Source of the DNA: G963665545 sp963665545
Lineage (GTDB): Bacteria > Pseudomonadota > Gammaproteobacteria > Xanthomonadales > SZUA-36
Length of the DNA stretch: 64,000 bases
Assembly (NCBI GenBank): GCA_963665545.2
Contig: CAXXKZ010000007.1
Location: forward strand, 62,001 to 126,000
Direction: 5' to 3'
Part shown: positions 45,131-54,221 of the stretch, in pieces
Position numbering within the stretch: the stretch's first letter is position 1
How the letters are laid out: each line of letters starts with the position of its first letter
Made by a program: the position numbers and the translations under genes
The notes under the pieces: model-generated
The model's database searches: none
Told to the model about the DNA's origin: nothing
Seen by the model: the letters and a program-made list of their open reading frames with translations, nothing else

Positions 45131-45964
45131 ATGCGTATTATGGCAGGCGGTAAGGCTCTGGAAGGCCACTGGTTCGGGCCCAGGTCACAATTTGGGTCAC
45201 AATTTGGGTCGCAGAATGGGTTGCAGAATGGGTCGCGGGATGGGCCCCATAATGGGCAAGGGGATCGACCGGCCATCGTACTGCTGCACGAGGGTTTGGG
45301 CTCGCTCAGCCTGTGGCGCGACTTTCCGCAACGCCTGGCCAATGCCTCAAAATGTGGGGTGTTTGCCTGGTCCCGCGCCGGCTACGGCAACTCCGAGGCG
45401 GTTGATTTGCCCAGGCCGATTGATTACATGTCCATTGAAGCCGCACGCGTTCTGCCCGAAGTTCTGAACCAGATCGGATTCAAGCGCGGTCTGTTGCTGG
45501 GCCACAGCGATGGCGCATCGATTGCCGCCATCCATGCCGGCACGATCGACGATCCGCGAGTTCGTGGTTTGTGCCTGGTGGCGCCGCACTTTTTTGCTGA
45601 GCCGATCAGCATCGAATCCATAACCCAGGCCCGCCAGGCCTATGAGCACGGAGACTTGCGCGAAAAGCTGGCGCGACATCACCAGAATGTGGATGTGGCG
45701 TTTTATGGCTGGAACCGGGCCTGGCTTGATCCTGAATTCATGGCCTGGAATATCGAACACGCCATCGACGGCATCGAAGTGCCCGTGCTGGCCATCCAGG
45801 GTGCGCTTGATCAGTATGGAACGCTGGCCCAGATCGAAGCGCTGAAGACCCGCTTGCAGCCGGAATTGAAAATCGCCATCCTTGCAGGATGCAGGCATGC
45901 ACCGCACCAGGAGCAGCCGGAAAAGGTGCTGCAGTTGCTGGTTGATTTCCTCGGAGACTGCTGA
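45131..45964 (+). CDS. Alpha/beta hydrolase with N-terminal 12-bp repeat expansion
   Basis: The 277-residue cytosolic-type hydrolase has LLHEGLGSLSLWRDF, WSRAGYGNSE, the nucleophile elbow GHSDGASIA, an acid in IQGALDQYG and the final His in CRHAPHQEQP. The Gly-His-Ser-Asp-Gly elbow is common in uncharacterised esterase-like members. Residues 17-45 are a Gly/Gln/Asn repeat (SQFG SQFG SQNG LQNG SRDG PHNG) encoded by seven 12-bp units, which is likely disordered. Its stop overlaps the arfB start (TGATG). Confidence 0.82.
   Translation: MRIMAGGKALEGHWFGPRSQFGSQFGSQNGLQNGSRDGPHNGQGDRPAIVLLHEGLGSLSLWRDFPQRLANASKCGVFAWSRAGYGNSEAVDLPRPIDYMSIEAARVLPEVLNQIGFKRGLLLGHSDGASIAAIHAGTIDDPRVRGLCLVAPHFFAEPISIESITQARQAYEHGDLREKLARHHQNVDVAFYGWNRAWLDPEFMAWNIEHAIDGIEVPVLAIQGALDQYGTLAQIEALKTRLQPELKIAILAGCRHAPHQEQPEKVLQLLVDFLGDC
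45182..45265 (+). repeat. Seven tandem 12-bp units
   Basis: Units of the type GGGTCACAATTT run from 45182 to 45265 and decay toward the 3' end (GGGTCGCAGAAT, GGGCCCCATAAT). The period is four codons, so the frame of the hydrolase gene is kept. Confidence 0.85.
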
Positions 45965-46377
45965 TGCTCAAAATAAACGATCGACTCAGTATTCCGACGG
46001 AGGAAGTCGAACTGCGGGCCATTCGGGCGCAGGGCGCTGGCGGGCAAAATGTCAACAAGGTATCGAGCGCCATCCATTTGCGTTTTCATATTCAGCGCTC
46101 TTCACTGCCCGAAGCGGTCAAGCGGCGATTGCGGGCCCATTCGGACCAGCGCATCACGGCCGAAGGCGTCGTTGTCATCAAGGCCCAGAGCCACCGCACC
46201 CAGGAAAAAAACCGTGCTGACGCCCTGGCTCGCCTGGCGGATTTGCTGGACAAGGCCAGCCAAGTGCCGCGCAAGCGTATCCCAACACGGCCCGGGCGGG
46301 CCGCGAAGCGGCGCCGGCTCGATGCCAAGAAAAGGCGTGGGCTGATCAAGCAGCTGCGTTCCAAGACCCTCGAATAG
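45964..46377 (+). CDS. arfB: Alternative ribosome-rescue factor ArfB
   Basis: ArfB hydrolyses peptidyl-tRNA on stalled ribosomes. The 137 residues show the class-I release-factor catalytic loop GAGGQNVNKVSSAIHLRF, then the basic tail (RPGRAAKRRRLDAKKRRGLIKQLRSK) that enters the empty mRNA channel. There is no stop-codon recognition domain, which separates it from RF1/RF2. The start overlaps the previous stop by one base. Confidence 0.93.
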   Translation: MLKINDRLSIPTEEVELRAIRAQGAGGQNVNKVSSAIHLRFHIQRSSLPEAVKRRLRAHSDQRITAEGVVVIKAQSHRTQEKNRADALARLADLLDKASQVPRKRIPTRPGRAAKRRRLDAKKRRGLIKQLRSKTLE

Positions 46378-46404
46378 GCGGCCCAATGACGATTAAGGTG
46401 TCTC

Positions 46405-46452
46405 GCTTCCCTGCTCCCGCCTTCGGCGGAAGGCGGCTGCGCTCGACGGCAT
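46405..46452 (+). repeat. Dispersed intergenic repeat, copy 1
   Basis: A 48-base segment with the palindrome CCGCCTTCGGCGGAAGGCGG recurs at 53989-54036 with one difference. The rest of the 267-bp gap (46378-46644) holds no supported gene; it contains further short GC-rich stems. Confidence 0.7.
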
Positions 46453-46644
46453 GCAAAAGGCGCCTGGCCCCTCTGGTACCGCTCGCTTTGCTCGACTTAC
46501 CCAACCGGGGCCGGCGGGTCGCCTGCGGCTCCGGGGTAAGCGGCAGCGTCGGACATTTGGGTCAGCCCTGTTGTGGCGGGGTTGGAGAGGTGGGTATGCT
46601 GGCATCCCCGGCGCACATCGCAGATTGACTGACATGAGGCTTGG

Positions 46645-47823
46645 ATGATTAAAATGAAGGATAGGGTCACCGCGCATCTGTCCGAGGAAATGACGGTCTG
46701 GCGCCATGACATCCACCGGCATCCTGAACTCGGGTTTGAAGAGCAACGCACGGCGGCCAAGGTCGCGGACTTGCTGACCGAGTGGGGCATCGAGACCCAC
46801 CGCGGCGTGGGCGGCACCGGTGTGGTGGGTGTGCTCCGGCGCGGCGACGGAGACCGCAAGATCGGCTTGCGCGCCGATATGGATGCGCTGGCCATTACCG
46901 AGTTGAACGACTTCAGCCACAAATCCGTGCACCCCGGGAAAATGCATGCCTGTGGCCATGATGGTCACACCACAATGTTGCTTGGCGCCGCACGGTATTT
47001 GGCGGAACAGGGCAATTTCGACGGCACCGTGGTCTTCATATTCCAGCCTGCCGAGGAGCACGGCAAAGGCGCATCCGCAATGCTCGACGATGGACTTTTT
47101 GAGCGATTTCCGGTTCAGGATGTCTACGCCATGCACAATTTTCCGGCGTTGCCGACCGGCCAATTCGTCGTCAGGCAGGGGCCGATCATGGCCTCGGAGG
47201 ACAATTTTGAGATCGTCATCGAGGGTGTCGGCCACCACGCGGCCATGCCGCATCGGGGCGTGGACCCGATCGTGATCGCGGCACAGATTGTCATGGCCTT
47301 GCAAACCATTTTCTCGCGCAGCGCCAATCCACTTGAAGGCGTGGTCATCTCGGTCACGGAATTCATCACCAATGTCACCGTCAACGTGGTGCCCAATGCG
47401 GTGACTTTGCGGGGCGACACGCGATCATTCTCGCCTGAAATTCAGGCGCTGATTGAATCGCGGATGCGCCAGATTGCCGAAGGCATATGCCAGGCACACG
47501 GCGCTGCATGCCAGTTCAGTTACCTGAAGGTCTTCGTGCCCACCGTGAATTCGGCGGCGGAGGCTGATAAAGTCGCTGCTGCAGCCCGTCAGGTCGCGGG
47601 TGATGAAAATGTCTTTACCGATTTCGAGCCCACCATGGCATCGGAAGACTTTGCCTTCATGCTGCAGGCGAAGCCGGGATGTTACCTGCTGCTGGGCAAC
47701 GGCGGCGAAGGCCCGTTTGCCTGTGGCGTGCATAATGCGTCTTATGATTTCAACGATAAGATTCTAACCACCGGCGCCGACTTTTGGGTCCATCTGGTTG
47801 AGGCCGAACTGGAGGCACAATGA
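46645..47823 (+). CDS. M20-family amidohydrolase (hippurate hydrolase-like)
   Basis: The 392-residue metal-dependent hydrolase has RHDIHRHPELGFEE, GLRADMDALAI, HACGHDGHTTMLLG with the metal-binding Cys and His, FQPAEEHGKGA with the catalytic Glu pair, and VGHHAAMPHRGVDP from the dimerisation domain. Relatives remove acyl groups from amino acids or cleave small amides. Its stop overlaps the next gene (ATGA), a membrane protein, which suggests coupled uptake and hydrolysis. A M-I-K-M start gives alternative ATG codons at 46645 and 46654. Confidence 0.9.
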   Translation: MIKMKDRVTAHLSEEMTVWRHDIHRHPELGFEEQRTAAKVADLLTEWGIETHRGVGGTGVVGVLRRGDGDRKIGLRADMDALAITELNDFSHKSVHPGKMHACGHDGHTTMLLGAARYLAEQGNFDGTVVFIFQPAEEHGKGASAMLDDGLFERFPVQDVYAMHNFPALPTGQFVVRQGPIMASEDNFEIVIEGVGHHAAMPHRGVDPIVIAAQIVMALQTIFSRSANPLEGVVISVTEFITNVTVNVVPNAVTLRGDTRSFSPEIQALIESRMRQIAEGICQAHGAACQFSYLKVFVPTVNSAAEADKVAAAARQVAGDENVFTDFEPTMASEDFAFMLQAKPGCYLLLGNGGEGPFACGVHNASYDFNDKILTTGADFWVHLVEAELEAQ

Positions 47824-48899
47824 AACTATTTTTTCAACGCTACCTGCTCGCCGGCCTGATCTTTCAATCGGTCATTATTGCCGGCGGCTATGCCACCGGC
47901 CGTGAGCTGGTGGAGTTTTTCCTGTCCTACGGTCCGGCAGCAGGCTTTGCCGGGATGTTGTTGGCCACACTGCTGGTAACGCTGGTCGTGCCGATCGGTT
48001 TTGAATTGGCCCGACTCACCCAGGCCTACGATTACCGCAGTTTCGTCAAGCAATTATTGGGGCGTTATTGGGTACTGTTCGAATTGGGCTATGGCGCGGC
48101 TATTGTGCTGATCCTGGCCGTCATTTCATCCGGTGTGGGCACGGTTGCCAGCGAAAAAATGGGTGTGCCCGCGCAACTGGCCTCGGTAATCTTCATGGTG
48201 CTCGTCGCCTGTATCGTTTACTTCGGCTCCAAACTGATTGAGCGGGTGCTGTCCGTCTGGTCGCTGCTGCTGTATGCCGCATACGGCACTTTGTTTTACC
48301 TGGTGGCATCAAAATTTGGCGCTGATATCGTGGCCAACGCGAGCGCTGGCGCAACCAACGCGCAGGCATTGAAGTCCGGCATGCTGTATTCGAATCTGCA
48401 GTTGTCGATGATACCCGCTGTTTTGTTCGCCACCACCCACTTCACCCGACGCCGTCACGCGATCATCTCCGGCGTTCTGGCGGGCCCCATCACCATGATT
48501 CCGGGATTCCTGATGTTTTTCGCCATGGTGGCCTTTTACCCACACATCACCGAGGAAGCCGTGCCAATGGCCTATATCATGGACCGTCTCAATGAACCGG
48601 TGCTGGCGGGCGTGATTCAGCTGGTAATTCTCGGCACTTTCATTGAGACAGGCGCTGCCATGGTGCACTCTGTCAATGAGCGGGTCGCTGTCGTATTGCG
48701 GGAGCGAAAGCGTGAAATCAAGCCGCTGACACGGGCCATGCTGGCCATTGGCATCATGGTGTTCTCGATTTACCTTGCCGCTGCGGTTGGTATAGTCGAC
48801 TTGATCGGCAAGGGATATACCACCCTGACCTGGTATTTCGCCGCCGTATTCGCCATTCCGCTGATCACCGTTGGTTTGCGGAAAATCATTCGCAGTTAG
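47820..48899 (+). CDS. YkvI-like membrane protein
   Basis: The 359 residues form about ten membrane helices. The start LLAGLIFQSVIIAGGYATGRELVEFF matches the YkvI family, an uncharacterised branch of the LeuT/APC-like transporter fold whose first helix carries the unwound Gly-rich motif. It is translationally coupled to the M20 hydrolase, so an amino-acid-like substrate is a reasonable guess. Function is not established. Confidence 0.75.
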   Translation: MKLFFQRYLLAGLIFQSVIIAGGYATGRELVEFFLSYGPAAGFAGMLLATLLVTLVVPIGFELARLTQAYDYRSFVKQLLGRYWVLFELGYGAAIVLILAVISSGVGTVASEKMGVPAQLASVIFMVLVACIVYFGSKLIERVLSVWSLLLYAAYGTLFYLVASKFGADIVANASAGATNAQALKSGMLYSNLQLSMIPAVLFATTHFTRRRHAIISGVLAGPITMIPGFLMFFAMVAFYPHITEEAVPMAYIMDRLNEPVLAGVIQLVILGTFIETGAAMVHSVNERVAVVLRERKREIKPLTRAMLAIGIMVFSIYLAAAVGIVDLIGKGYTTLTWYFAAVFAIPLITVGLRKIIRS

Positions 48900-48910
48900 A
48901 GGAGTCACAC

Positions 48911-49465
48911 ATGCCATTTGTTAAATCGATTGCCGAATCGGAAGAAAGCGTCACAGCAGTGATGCGTCGCTATCCGGACCAGGCCATACCGCTCACCGAG
49001 TTGACGGAAATCGTTCTGCGCTCGGGTGAATGTGCATTCGACAACAAGGCGCGCGAACTCATCGGCGCTTTTGCCTCGGGCACCAATAACTGTACCTACT
49101 GCTTTGACACGCACAAGACCACCGCCGAGGCATTCGGGGTCGATGAAGGCCTGTTGGGCGCTTTGCTCGAAGATATCGACAACAGTGCGGTTGATGCGGC
49201 CATGAAGCCGGTGTTGCGCTATGTCAAGAAACTGACCCAGACGCCTTCACGCATGGTGCAGGCGGATGTTGACGCCATCTTTGACGCCGGCTGGAGTGAA
49301 AATGACTTTCATTACGTGGTCATGATTGCTGGCCTGTTCAATTTCTACAACCGGCTGATGGACAGTTATGGGGTGCGCAACACGGCGGCATTTCGCCTCG
49401 ATCGTGGCGAAGCGCTGGCCCATACGGGCTATGGCGTGGTCACCCAAGGTCTTAGAGACGATTAG
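48911..49465 (+). CDS. Carboxymuconolactone-decarboxylase/AhpD-like protein
   Basis: The 184-residue protein belongs to the uncharacterised peroxidase-related branch of the AhpD fold: CxxC motif in NNCTYCFDTHKTTAE with the following His, then LRYVKKLTQTPSRM and YVVMIAGLFNFYNRLMDSYGV. Such proteins relay electrons or protons in peroxide reduction. It follows the YkvI gene by 11 bp with a GAGG ribosome site, and its last four bases overlap the convergent TMTC-like gene. Confidence 0.85.
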   Translation: MPFVKSIAESEESVTAVMRRYPDQAIPLTELTEIVLRSGECAFDNKARELIGAFASGTNNCTYCFDTHKTTAEAFGVDEGLLGALLEDIDNSAVDAAMKPVLRYVKKLTQTPSRMVQADVDAIFDAGWSENDFHYVVMIAGLFNFYNRLMDSYGVRNTAAFRLDRGEALAHTGYGVVTQGLRDD

Positions 49466-51327
49466 AGGTCCGCGCTCAAAAACTCGTTGAGCTGATCAAG
49501 CAACTGGCGGGCTTGATAAAACTGCGGCTGCAACTCCATGGCCATCTCAAGATGGCTTTTGGCTTGCAACAATCTGGCCCGGTCATGCGGGTAGAGTTCG
49601 AGAAGCATTTGTGCGCTGGTAAATTCTTTCATATGGGGGAGCCTTTCGGCAGCGACCGCGAGCTCAAATTGATTTTTCGCATCGCTTTCGCGGTTCATGC
49701 GCAGGTACAGGATCGCCAGGTTAAAGTGGATCGTGGCGGACTCTTTCGAAGGCCTCAATGCCGCCAAATAGGCCTGTTCCGCCGTTGTGAAACGGCCCGC
49801 ACGGGAATAGGCTGATCCACACTTGAAGCTCAGGCCCCGGCGCGTGCTTTTGCCCTCTTGCCACTTGCCGGTCTCCAAGTCGCAAATTTCAATGGCCCGC
49901 GAAATGTCTTGCTCCTCAAGATGCGCGTCGACCAGGGCCGCCAGAATGGCGGTACCGCGAGCGCCATGTTCATAGTCGCTTTCAAGCAGTGTTTTATTGC
50001 TGTCCCAATCCGCATTTCTCGCCCAGGTCAGCGGCGTCAGCACGACGATGAGGGCGCCCACCGAGACCATGGCCACTCGCAGATTAAACCGCTGCACCAG
50101 GTGCACCAGCCCAAATGCGAGAATGACCGCAAAGCCGATTGATGGCATGTATAGACTGCGCTCCGAGAGGAACACCAGGGCCCCGGATTCGGCGATGAGC
50201 CGGCTGGAAGGCAAGAGTGCGATGTAGAAAAATGCCAGCCCTATGATCAGCCCGCGCCGCTGATACCTGTAGCCCACTACCGCCCCGCCCAAAAGTACCA
50301 ATTGCGAGGCCAGCGCGATCCATGTGTTCACCACCGCAATCTGAGGGAAGACTTGCAGGGGATGTGGCCAAACCATCAGTTTCATGGCCTTAAACCACAA
50401 TTTGATCGCCGGCCGCAATCGTCGTGCATCGAAGCCCAGCGGCTTTTCTGCAACTTGGCTGGCTTGCGTGGCTGCAGCTTGCGTGGCTTCGGCTTGCGTG
50501 GCTATGGCTTGCGTGGCTACGGGCGCAATGGTTTCTTCAATGGCGCTTGGCAGGGTCAGTGCATTGGCCCGCAGGCCCAGATAAATGCCCAGGGGGATCA
50601 ACAGCAACAGTACCGGAATGCACTTGCGCCATCGCAGCCACCCATTTTCAGATGAAGTGAGCCAGAGCATGGCAACGGCCAGGGCCGGCAAGGAGATCGC
50701 ATTCTCCCGGCAGAAAAGGACCCCCATATAGATCAGGGTCAGGCCAAACCAGGACTTCTTGGGGTGGGCTTCGTGACTGTGCAGAAACCACCAAAGACCA
50801 CCTGACACGCCCAGTGATGCAAGGATTTCGGAACGGTTGAAGATCGAGTTGACGACCTCTGTGTGCAGCGGGTGTACACCGAACACCAACGCGGCCAAAA
50901 GTGCGACGTTGGTAGACAAAGTCATCGGGTTGCCCGACGCAAGCAGCAGCTGGCGGACAAGACCAAAAACCAGCACCGTTGTCAGCGCGTGCAGCACGAT
51001 GTTGGTCAGGTGATAGCCGGCCACCCAATCGCCGAACAGGCGAGCGTCGAGTGTCACTGATACCAGGAGTAATGGCCGATAGAGGCCCGATTGAACGCCG
51101 CTGGCAGCCTACAAATCTTCGCGGAAGAACTGGGCAATATCAAACAGGCCCAGCGCCAAGAACCGGTCGCTCACCGCAAACTCTACGTCATCCATTGCCA
51201 GGCTGTTGGGCCAGGCGTTTGCGTATGCGAGCAAGGTCAACAGAACCAGCAAGACCACAGGCAGAAAATGCCACCCGGTTCGGTGTGGTGGGCGGGCACC
51301 TGTGTGCCTTGGCTTTGGGAGATTCAC
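49462..51327 (-). pseudogene. TMTC-like membrane/TPR protein, second copy, broken by TAG
   Basis: One frame from ATG 51327 to 49462 contains a single stop, TAG 51109-51111, at codon 73. The paralogue just upstream has Trp (DLWSS) at that place, and here the sequence reads FREDL-stop-AASGV, so TGG to TAG is the likely change. The rest is intact: membrane helices, FGVHPLHTEVVNSIFNRSEILA, WARNADWDSNKTL and C-terminal TPRs. A 15-bp repeat (50462-50521) encodes ATQAx units in a loop. A restart at 51057 would give 531 residues without the first helix. The start overlaps the stop of the first copy. Confidence 0.78.
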
Positions 51328-53228
51328 TCTGGGCCTAAAGCACGGTTCAGCGAACTCAGCTGCCTGCGCACCAGCTCAGACTGAGGGTTGAGTGCCAGTA
51401 CTTTGCGCAAATGGACCCGCGCTTCTCTGAGTTTCGGCGGGCTCTTGGGGTAAAGCCGTATGAGCATGTAGCCGCGCTTGTACGCCTTGTAAAAGTCACT
51501 GGTCTCGGTTGCAATGGAGTGCTCGAACTGATTTCTGGCCTTTTCATTCTGACCGGTCATGGCGTATATCTGACCGAGCTCAAAGTGAGCGGCGGTGCGC
51601 TTGCCCGACTCTTCAGTCAATCGTATGAAGGCCGCTTCTGCTTGCTCAAGCTTGCCCAGGCCAATGAGTACGTAGGCGCATTTTAACTCCAGGTTGTCAG
51701 TTTGAATGACTTTGTCTTGATGCGCCTGACACACTGCGTTGGCCTTGCCCTGCTGACCTTCCCTGAGGTGCGCGTCGACGAGGGCGGTGATGGCGCGGGA
51801 CTTCGGATCGGGCAGTCTGACGATACTTTCAAAAAGTTTTACGTTGCTGGCCCAGTCGGCGTTTCTGGCCCAGGTCAGCGGCGTCAGGATGAATGCATAG
51901 AGCGCAACCATGATGACTGCTGCCCGAATGTTGGATCGCTTCACCAAACCGCCAAGGGCAAAGGCCAGCAAAATGGTCAGTCCGACCGATGGCAGATAGA
52001 GGAATCTTTCATACAGGTTTGCAGAACTCCCATCCCCGCCAACAATCTGGCTTGAGGGCAGTAGGGCGATATAGAAAAGCAGCAGACCGATCAAGGGCCC
52101 GGCCGTTCCGTGCGCGTACCAATACAAGGCCAGTCCGAGCAATGCCAATTGAATCCCCAGGGCCAGCACGGCGTTGGTGTCAGATCTGTTGTGGTAGATC
52201 GTCAATGGATGAGGCCAGACTGTAAGCCCCAGCGCATCAAACCAAATCTTTGAGATGTGCTTGATGTCAGGAGCGGTGAATTTCAGGGTCGAGACTGCCC
52301 GGGCATCCGCTTGGGCATTATCGCGGGTGCCTGACTCGGTTGCTGCCGAATCCGGCGCTTCGGTGGAATCATCGATGAGCGTGCTCCTGACCTCGGTGGG
52401 CGAACTGAAAATGTTTTCGAACGGCACAACACCATCAAGCGCAAACGCACGCATTAAGAGAAAGACGCCAAGCGGTAGCAAGAGCAATATCGCCGGCGCA
52501 CAATCGCGCAGGCGTTGCAGCCAGGAACCGGTGTGAGTCAGGTAAATCAGCACGACCACAAGTCCGGGAAGTGCAGCGGCAGATTCACGGCACAGCAATA
52601 CCGCAAAGTAAATCAACCCCAGCCCCAGCCAGGCTTTGAGGATCTGTGATTCCTGGTGGCGAAGAAACCAACACAAACCGCCGACCGTACCTATGGTGGC
52701 AAGCATTTCCGATCTGTTGAAAATCGAATTGACCACTTCGGTGTGAATCGGATGCACGCAAAAAACCACAGCCGCAAGCAACGCCAAGCGCGCGGACAGG
52801 TCACTTGCTGTGCCACCGATTTTCAACAAATCACGAGTTAACACAAAAACCAGCGAAGTGGCCAGCAGGTGAAGCGCAATATTGACGAAGTGGTAACCGG
52901 CCAGCCAGGCGCCGAAGACTGAGGTATCCAGCGCAATGGAAACCATCAGCAAGGGCCGGTACAGACCCGTGTTCAAGCCAATGGAGGACCACAGATCCTG
53001 AGTAAAATATTCTCCAATATCACCCAGCCGCAGACCCTTGAACAGGTCAGTAGGAATGACGGCCAGGTCGTCCATAACGGCCTGGTCAGTCCAGCCGTTC
53101 GCAAATGTGATGACGGTGATCACCGTCAGGATGAGGTAAGGCAAAGTTGAGGGAGGCAGCTGCATTGAGCGCCGCGGCGACGGTTGATTGCTCGGCTGCT
53201 TCATTCGTGACCGGCTGCGGCGCGACAT
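51324..53228 (-). CDS. TMTC-like membrane protein with TPR repeats, first copy
   Basis: The 634 residues include a basic start, about ten membrane helices, the loop VFCVHPIHTEVVNSIFNRSEML, and the segment TPLTWARNADWASNVKLFES followed by three or four TPR units (for example ALVDAHLREGQQGKANAV and RTAAHFELGQIYAMTGQNEKARNQF). This layout is that of TMTC/DUF1736 proteins, related to O-mannosyltransferase-like GT-C enzymes. Bacterial substrates are unknown. The catalytic-type acidic pair may be MDDLAV in the first loop. It is followed by a paralogue with a 4-base overlap. Confidence 0.75.
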   Translation of the reverse strand: MSRRSRSRMKQPSNQPSPRRSMQLPPSTLPYLILTVITVITFANGWTDQAVMDDLAVIPTDLFKGLRLGDIGEYFTQDLWSSIGLNTGLYRPLLMVSIALDTSVFGAWLAGYHFVNIALHLLATSLVFVLTRDLLKIGGTASDLSARLALLAAVVFCVHPIHTEVVNSIFNRSEMLATIGTVGGLCWFLRHQESQILKAWLGLGLIYFAVLLCRESAAALPGLVVVLIYLTHTGSWLQRLRDCAPAILLLLPLGVFLLMRAFALDGVVPFENIFSSPTEVRSTLIDDSTEAPDSAATESGTRDNAQADARAVSTLKFTAPDIKHISKIWFDALGLTVWPHPLTIYHNRSDTNAVLALGIQLALLGLALYWYAHGTAGPLIGLLLFYIALLPSSQIVGGDGSSANLYERFLYLPSVGLTILLAFALGGLVKRSNIRAAVIMVALYAFILTPLTWARNADWASNVKLFESIVRLPDPKSRAITALVDAHLREGQQGKANAVCQAHQDKVIQTDNLELKCAYVLIGLGKLEQAEAAFIRLTEESGKRTAAHFELGQIYAMTGQNEKARNQFEHSIATETSDFYKAYKRGYMLIRLYPKSPPKLREARVHLRKVLALNPQSELVRRQLSSLNRALGPE

Positions 53229-53265
53229 CAGCGGAGTCTACGGCTTCGGTACCCTTGCTTCAAGC

Positions 53266-53949
53266 CTAGCGTCGCAATATGGCCCACCACCTGGCGACGT
53301 TGAGCAGGCTCATCAAGGATGCCGACACATAGGTCAGGGCCGCGGCGCGCAACAGGCGCCGGGCGTGAGGTAAGTCGGACTCGGTCAGAATGTTTTGCTG
53401 TTTCAGTAGCGGCATGGCGCGGCCGAAACTGGCGTCAAACTCGGTGGGCAGGGTGAGCAGGTGCATCAGCACGCCCGAGCCCAGCGTCATCAGGCCGCCG
53501 AAAATCATCAGCAACCCTGCAACCGGCGCCCGGGTAATGCCGATGATCAGTGGTGCGGCCATCATCAGCGCCGCGCCGGTTTTTTCAACCGGGCGGACCC
53601 AGCGCACCAGCCGGGTGCGCCACAGCAGCGGAATATAGCCGCTGGCGTGCTGCTGGGCGTGGCCGACCTCGTGCGCGGCTATGGTGATGGCGGTCAGTGA
53701 GTGGCTCTGATAATTTTCCGCGGACAAACGCACCATCCGCTGCTCCGGATCGTAGTGGTCGCCCGCGTCACTGACTTCAGTGCCGACTTCTGTGAGCCCC
53801 AATTCATCGAGCAGGTGCCGCGCCAGTTCACCACCCGATCCCGCGTAGCGATCCGCCGGTTGGCTGTAACGGCCCATCACCCGGCGAACCCAAACTGATG
53901 GTCCCAGGACAGCGACCAGAAGGATGACGATGATGATCAAATAGGGCAT
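53266..53949 (-). CDS. Membrane zinc metallopeptidase, YugP-like
   Basis: The 227-residue protein has an N-terminal membrane helix, RMVRLSAENYQSHSLTAITIAAHEVGHAQQHASGY with the HEVGH zinc motif, then two or three helices (LMMAAPLIIGI, GLLMIFGGLMTLGSGVL) and LPTEFDASFGRAMPLL, with the likely third ligand Glu. This is PF04298 (Zn_peptidase_2). The role is unknown, perhaps membrane quality control. The gene is single; a dispersed repeat region follows upstream of its start. Confidence 0.88.
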   Translation of the reverse strand: MPYLIIIVILLVAVLGPSVWVRRVMGRYSQPADRYAGSGGELARHLLDELGLTEVGTEVSDAGDHYDPEQRMVRLSAENYQSHSLTAITIAAHEVGHAQQHASGYIPLLWRTRLVRWVRPVEKTGAALMMAAPLIIGITRAPVAGLLMIFGGLMTLGSGVLMHLLTLPTEFDASFGRAMPLLKQQNILTESDLPHARRLLRAAALTYVSASLMSLLNVARWWAILRR

Positions 53950-53988
53950 AAGCTTTGCGCCGATTTGATAGCATTATAAAGGAGTCTT

Positions 53989-54164
53989 GCTTCCCTGCTC
54001 CCGCCTTCGGCGGAAGGCGGCTGCGCGCGACGGCATTTAACTTAGTCTGGCTTCGCCAGCCATGGCCGGTGACGAAGGGGGTACGGTTTCGCCGTAGGCG
54101 AAGAAGTGCCCGATGAGCGCCGTAGCGCGTAGGCGGCTGCACGCGCGACGGCATGCACAAGGCG
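53989..54164 (+). repeat. Dispersed repeat region, copies 2 and 3
   Basis: Copy 2 of the 48-base repeat lies at 53989-54036 and a partial third (AGGCGGCTGCACGCGCGACG...) at 54131-54164. Between them are small hairpins such as CTGG-CTTCG-CCAG and TTCGCC-GTA-GGCGAA. The 272-bp gap 53950-54221 shows no supported gene; an ATG at 54153 opens in frame with the next gene but falls inside the repeat. Confidence 0.65.
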
Positions 54165-54221
54165 ACTCTTCGCAGATTTTGGGGGTTGGTATTCGGGGCT
54201 CGTTCGGCGATCATAGCCGGC

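Noticed and set aside
45182..45265. CRISPR-like array from the regular 12-bp units
   Set aside because: There are no spacers; units are contiguous, codon-multiple and lie in a coding frame.
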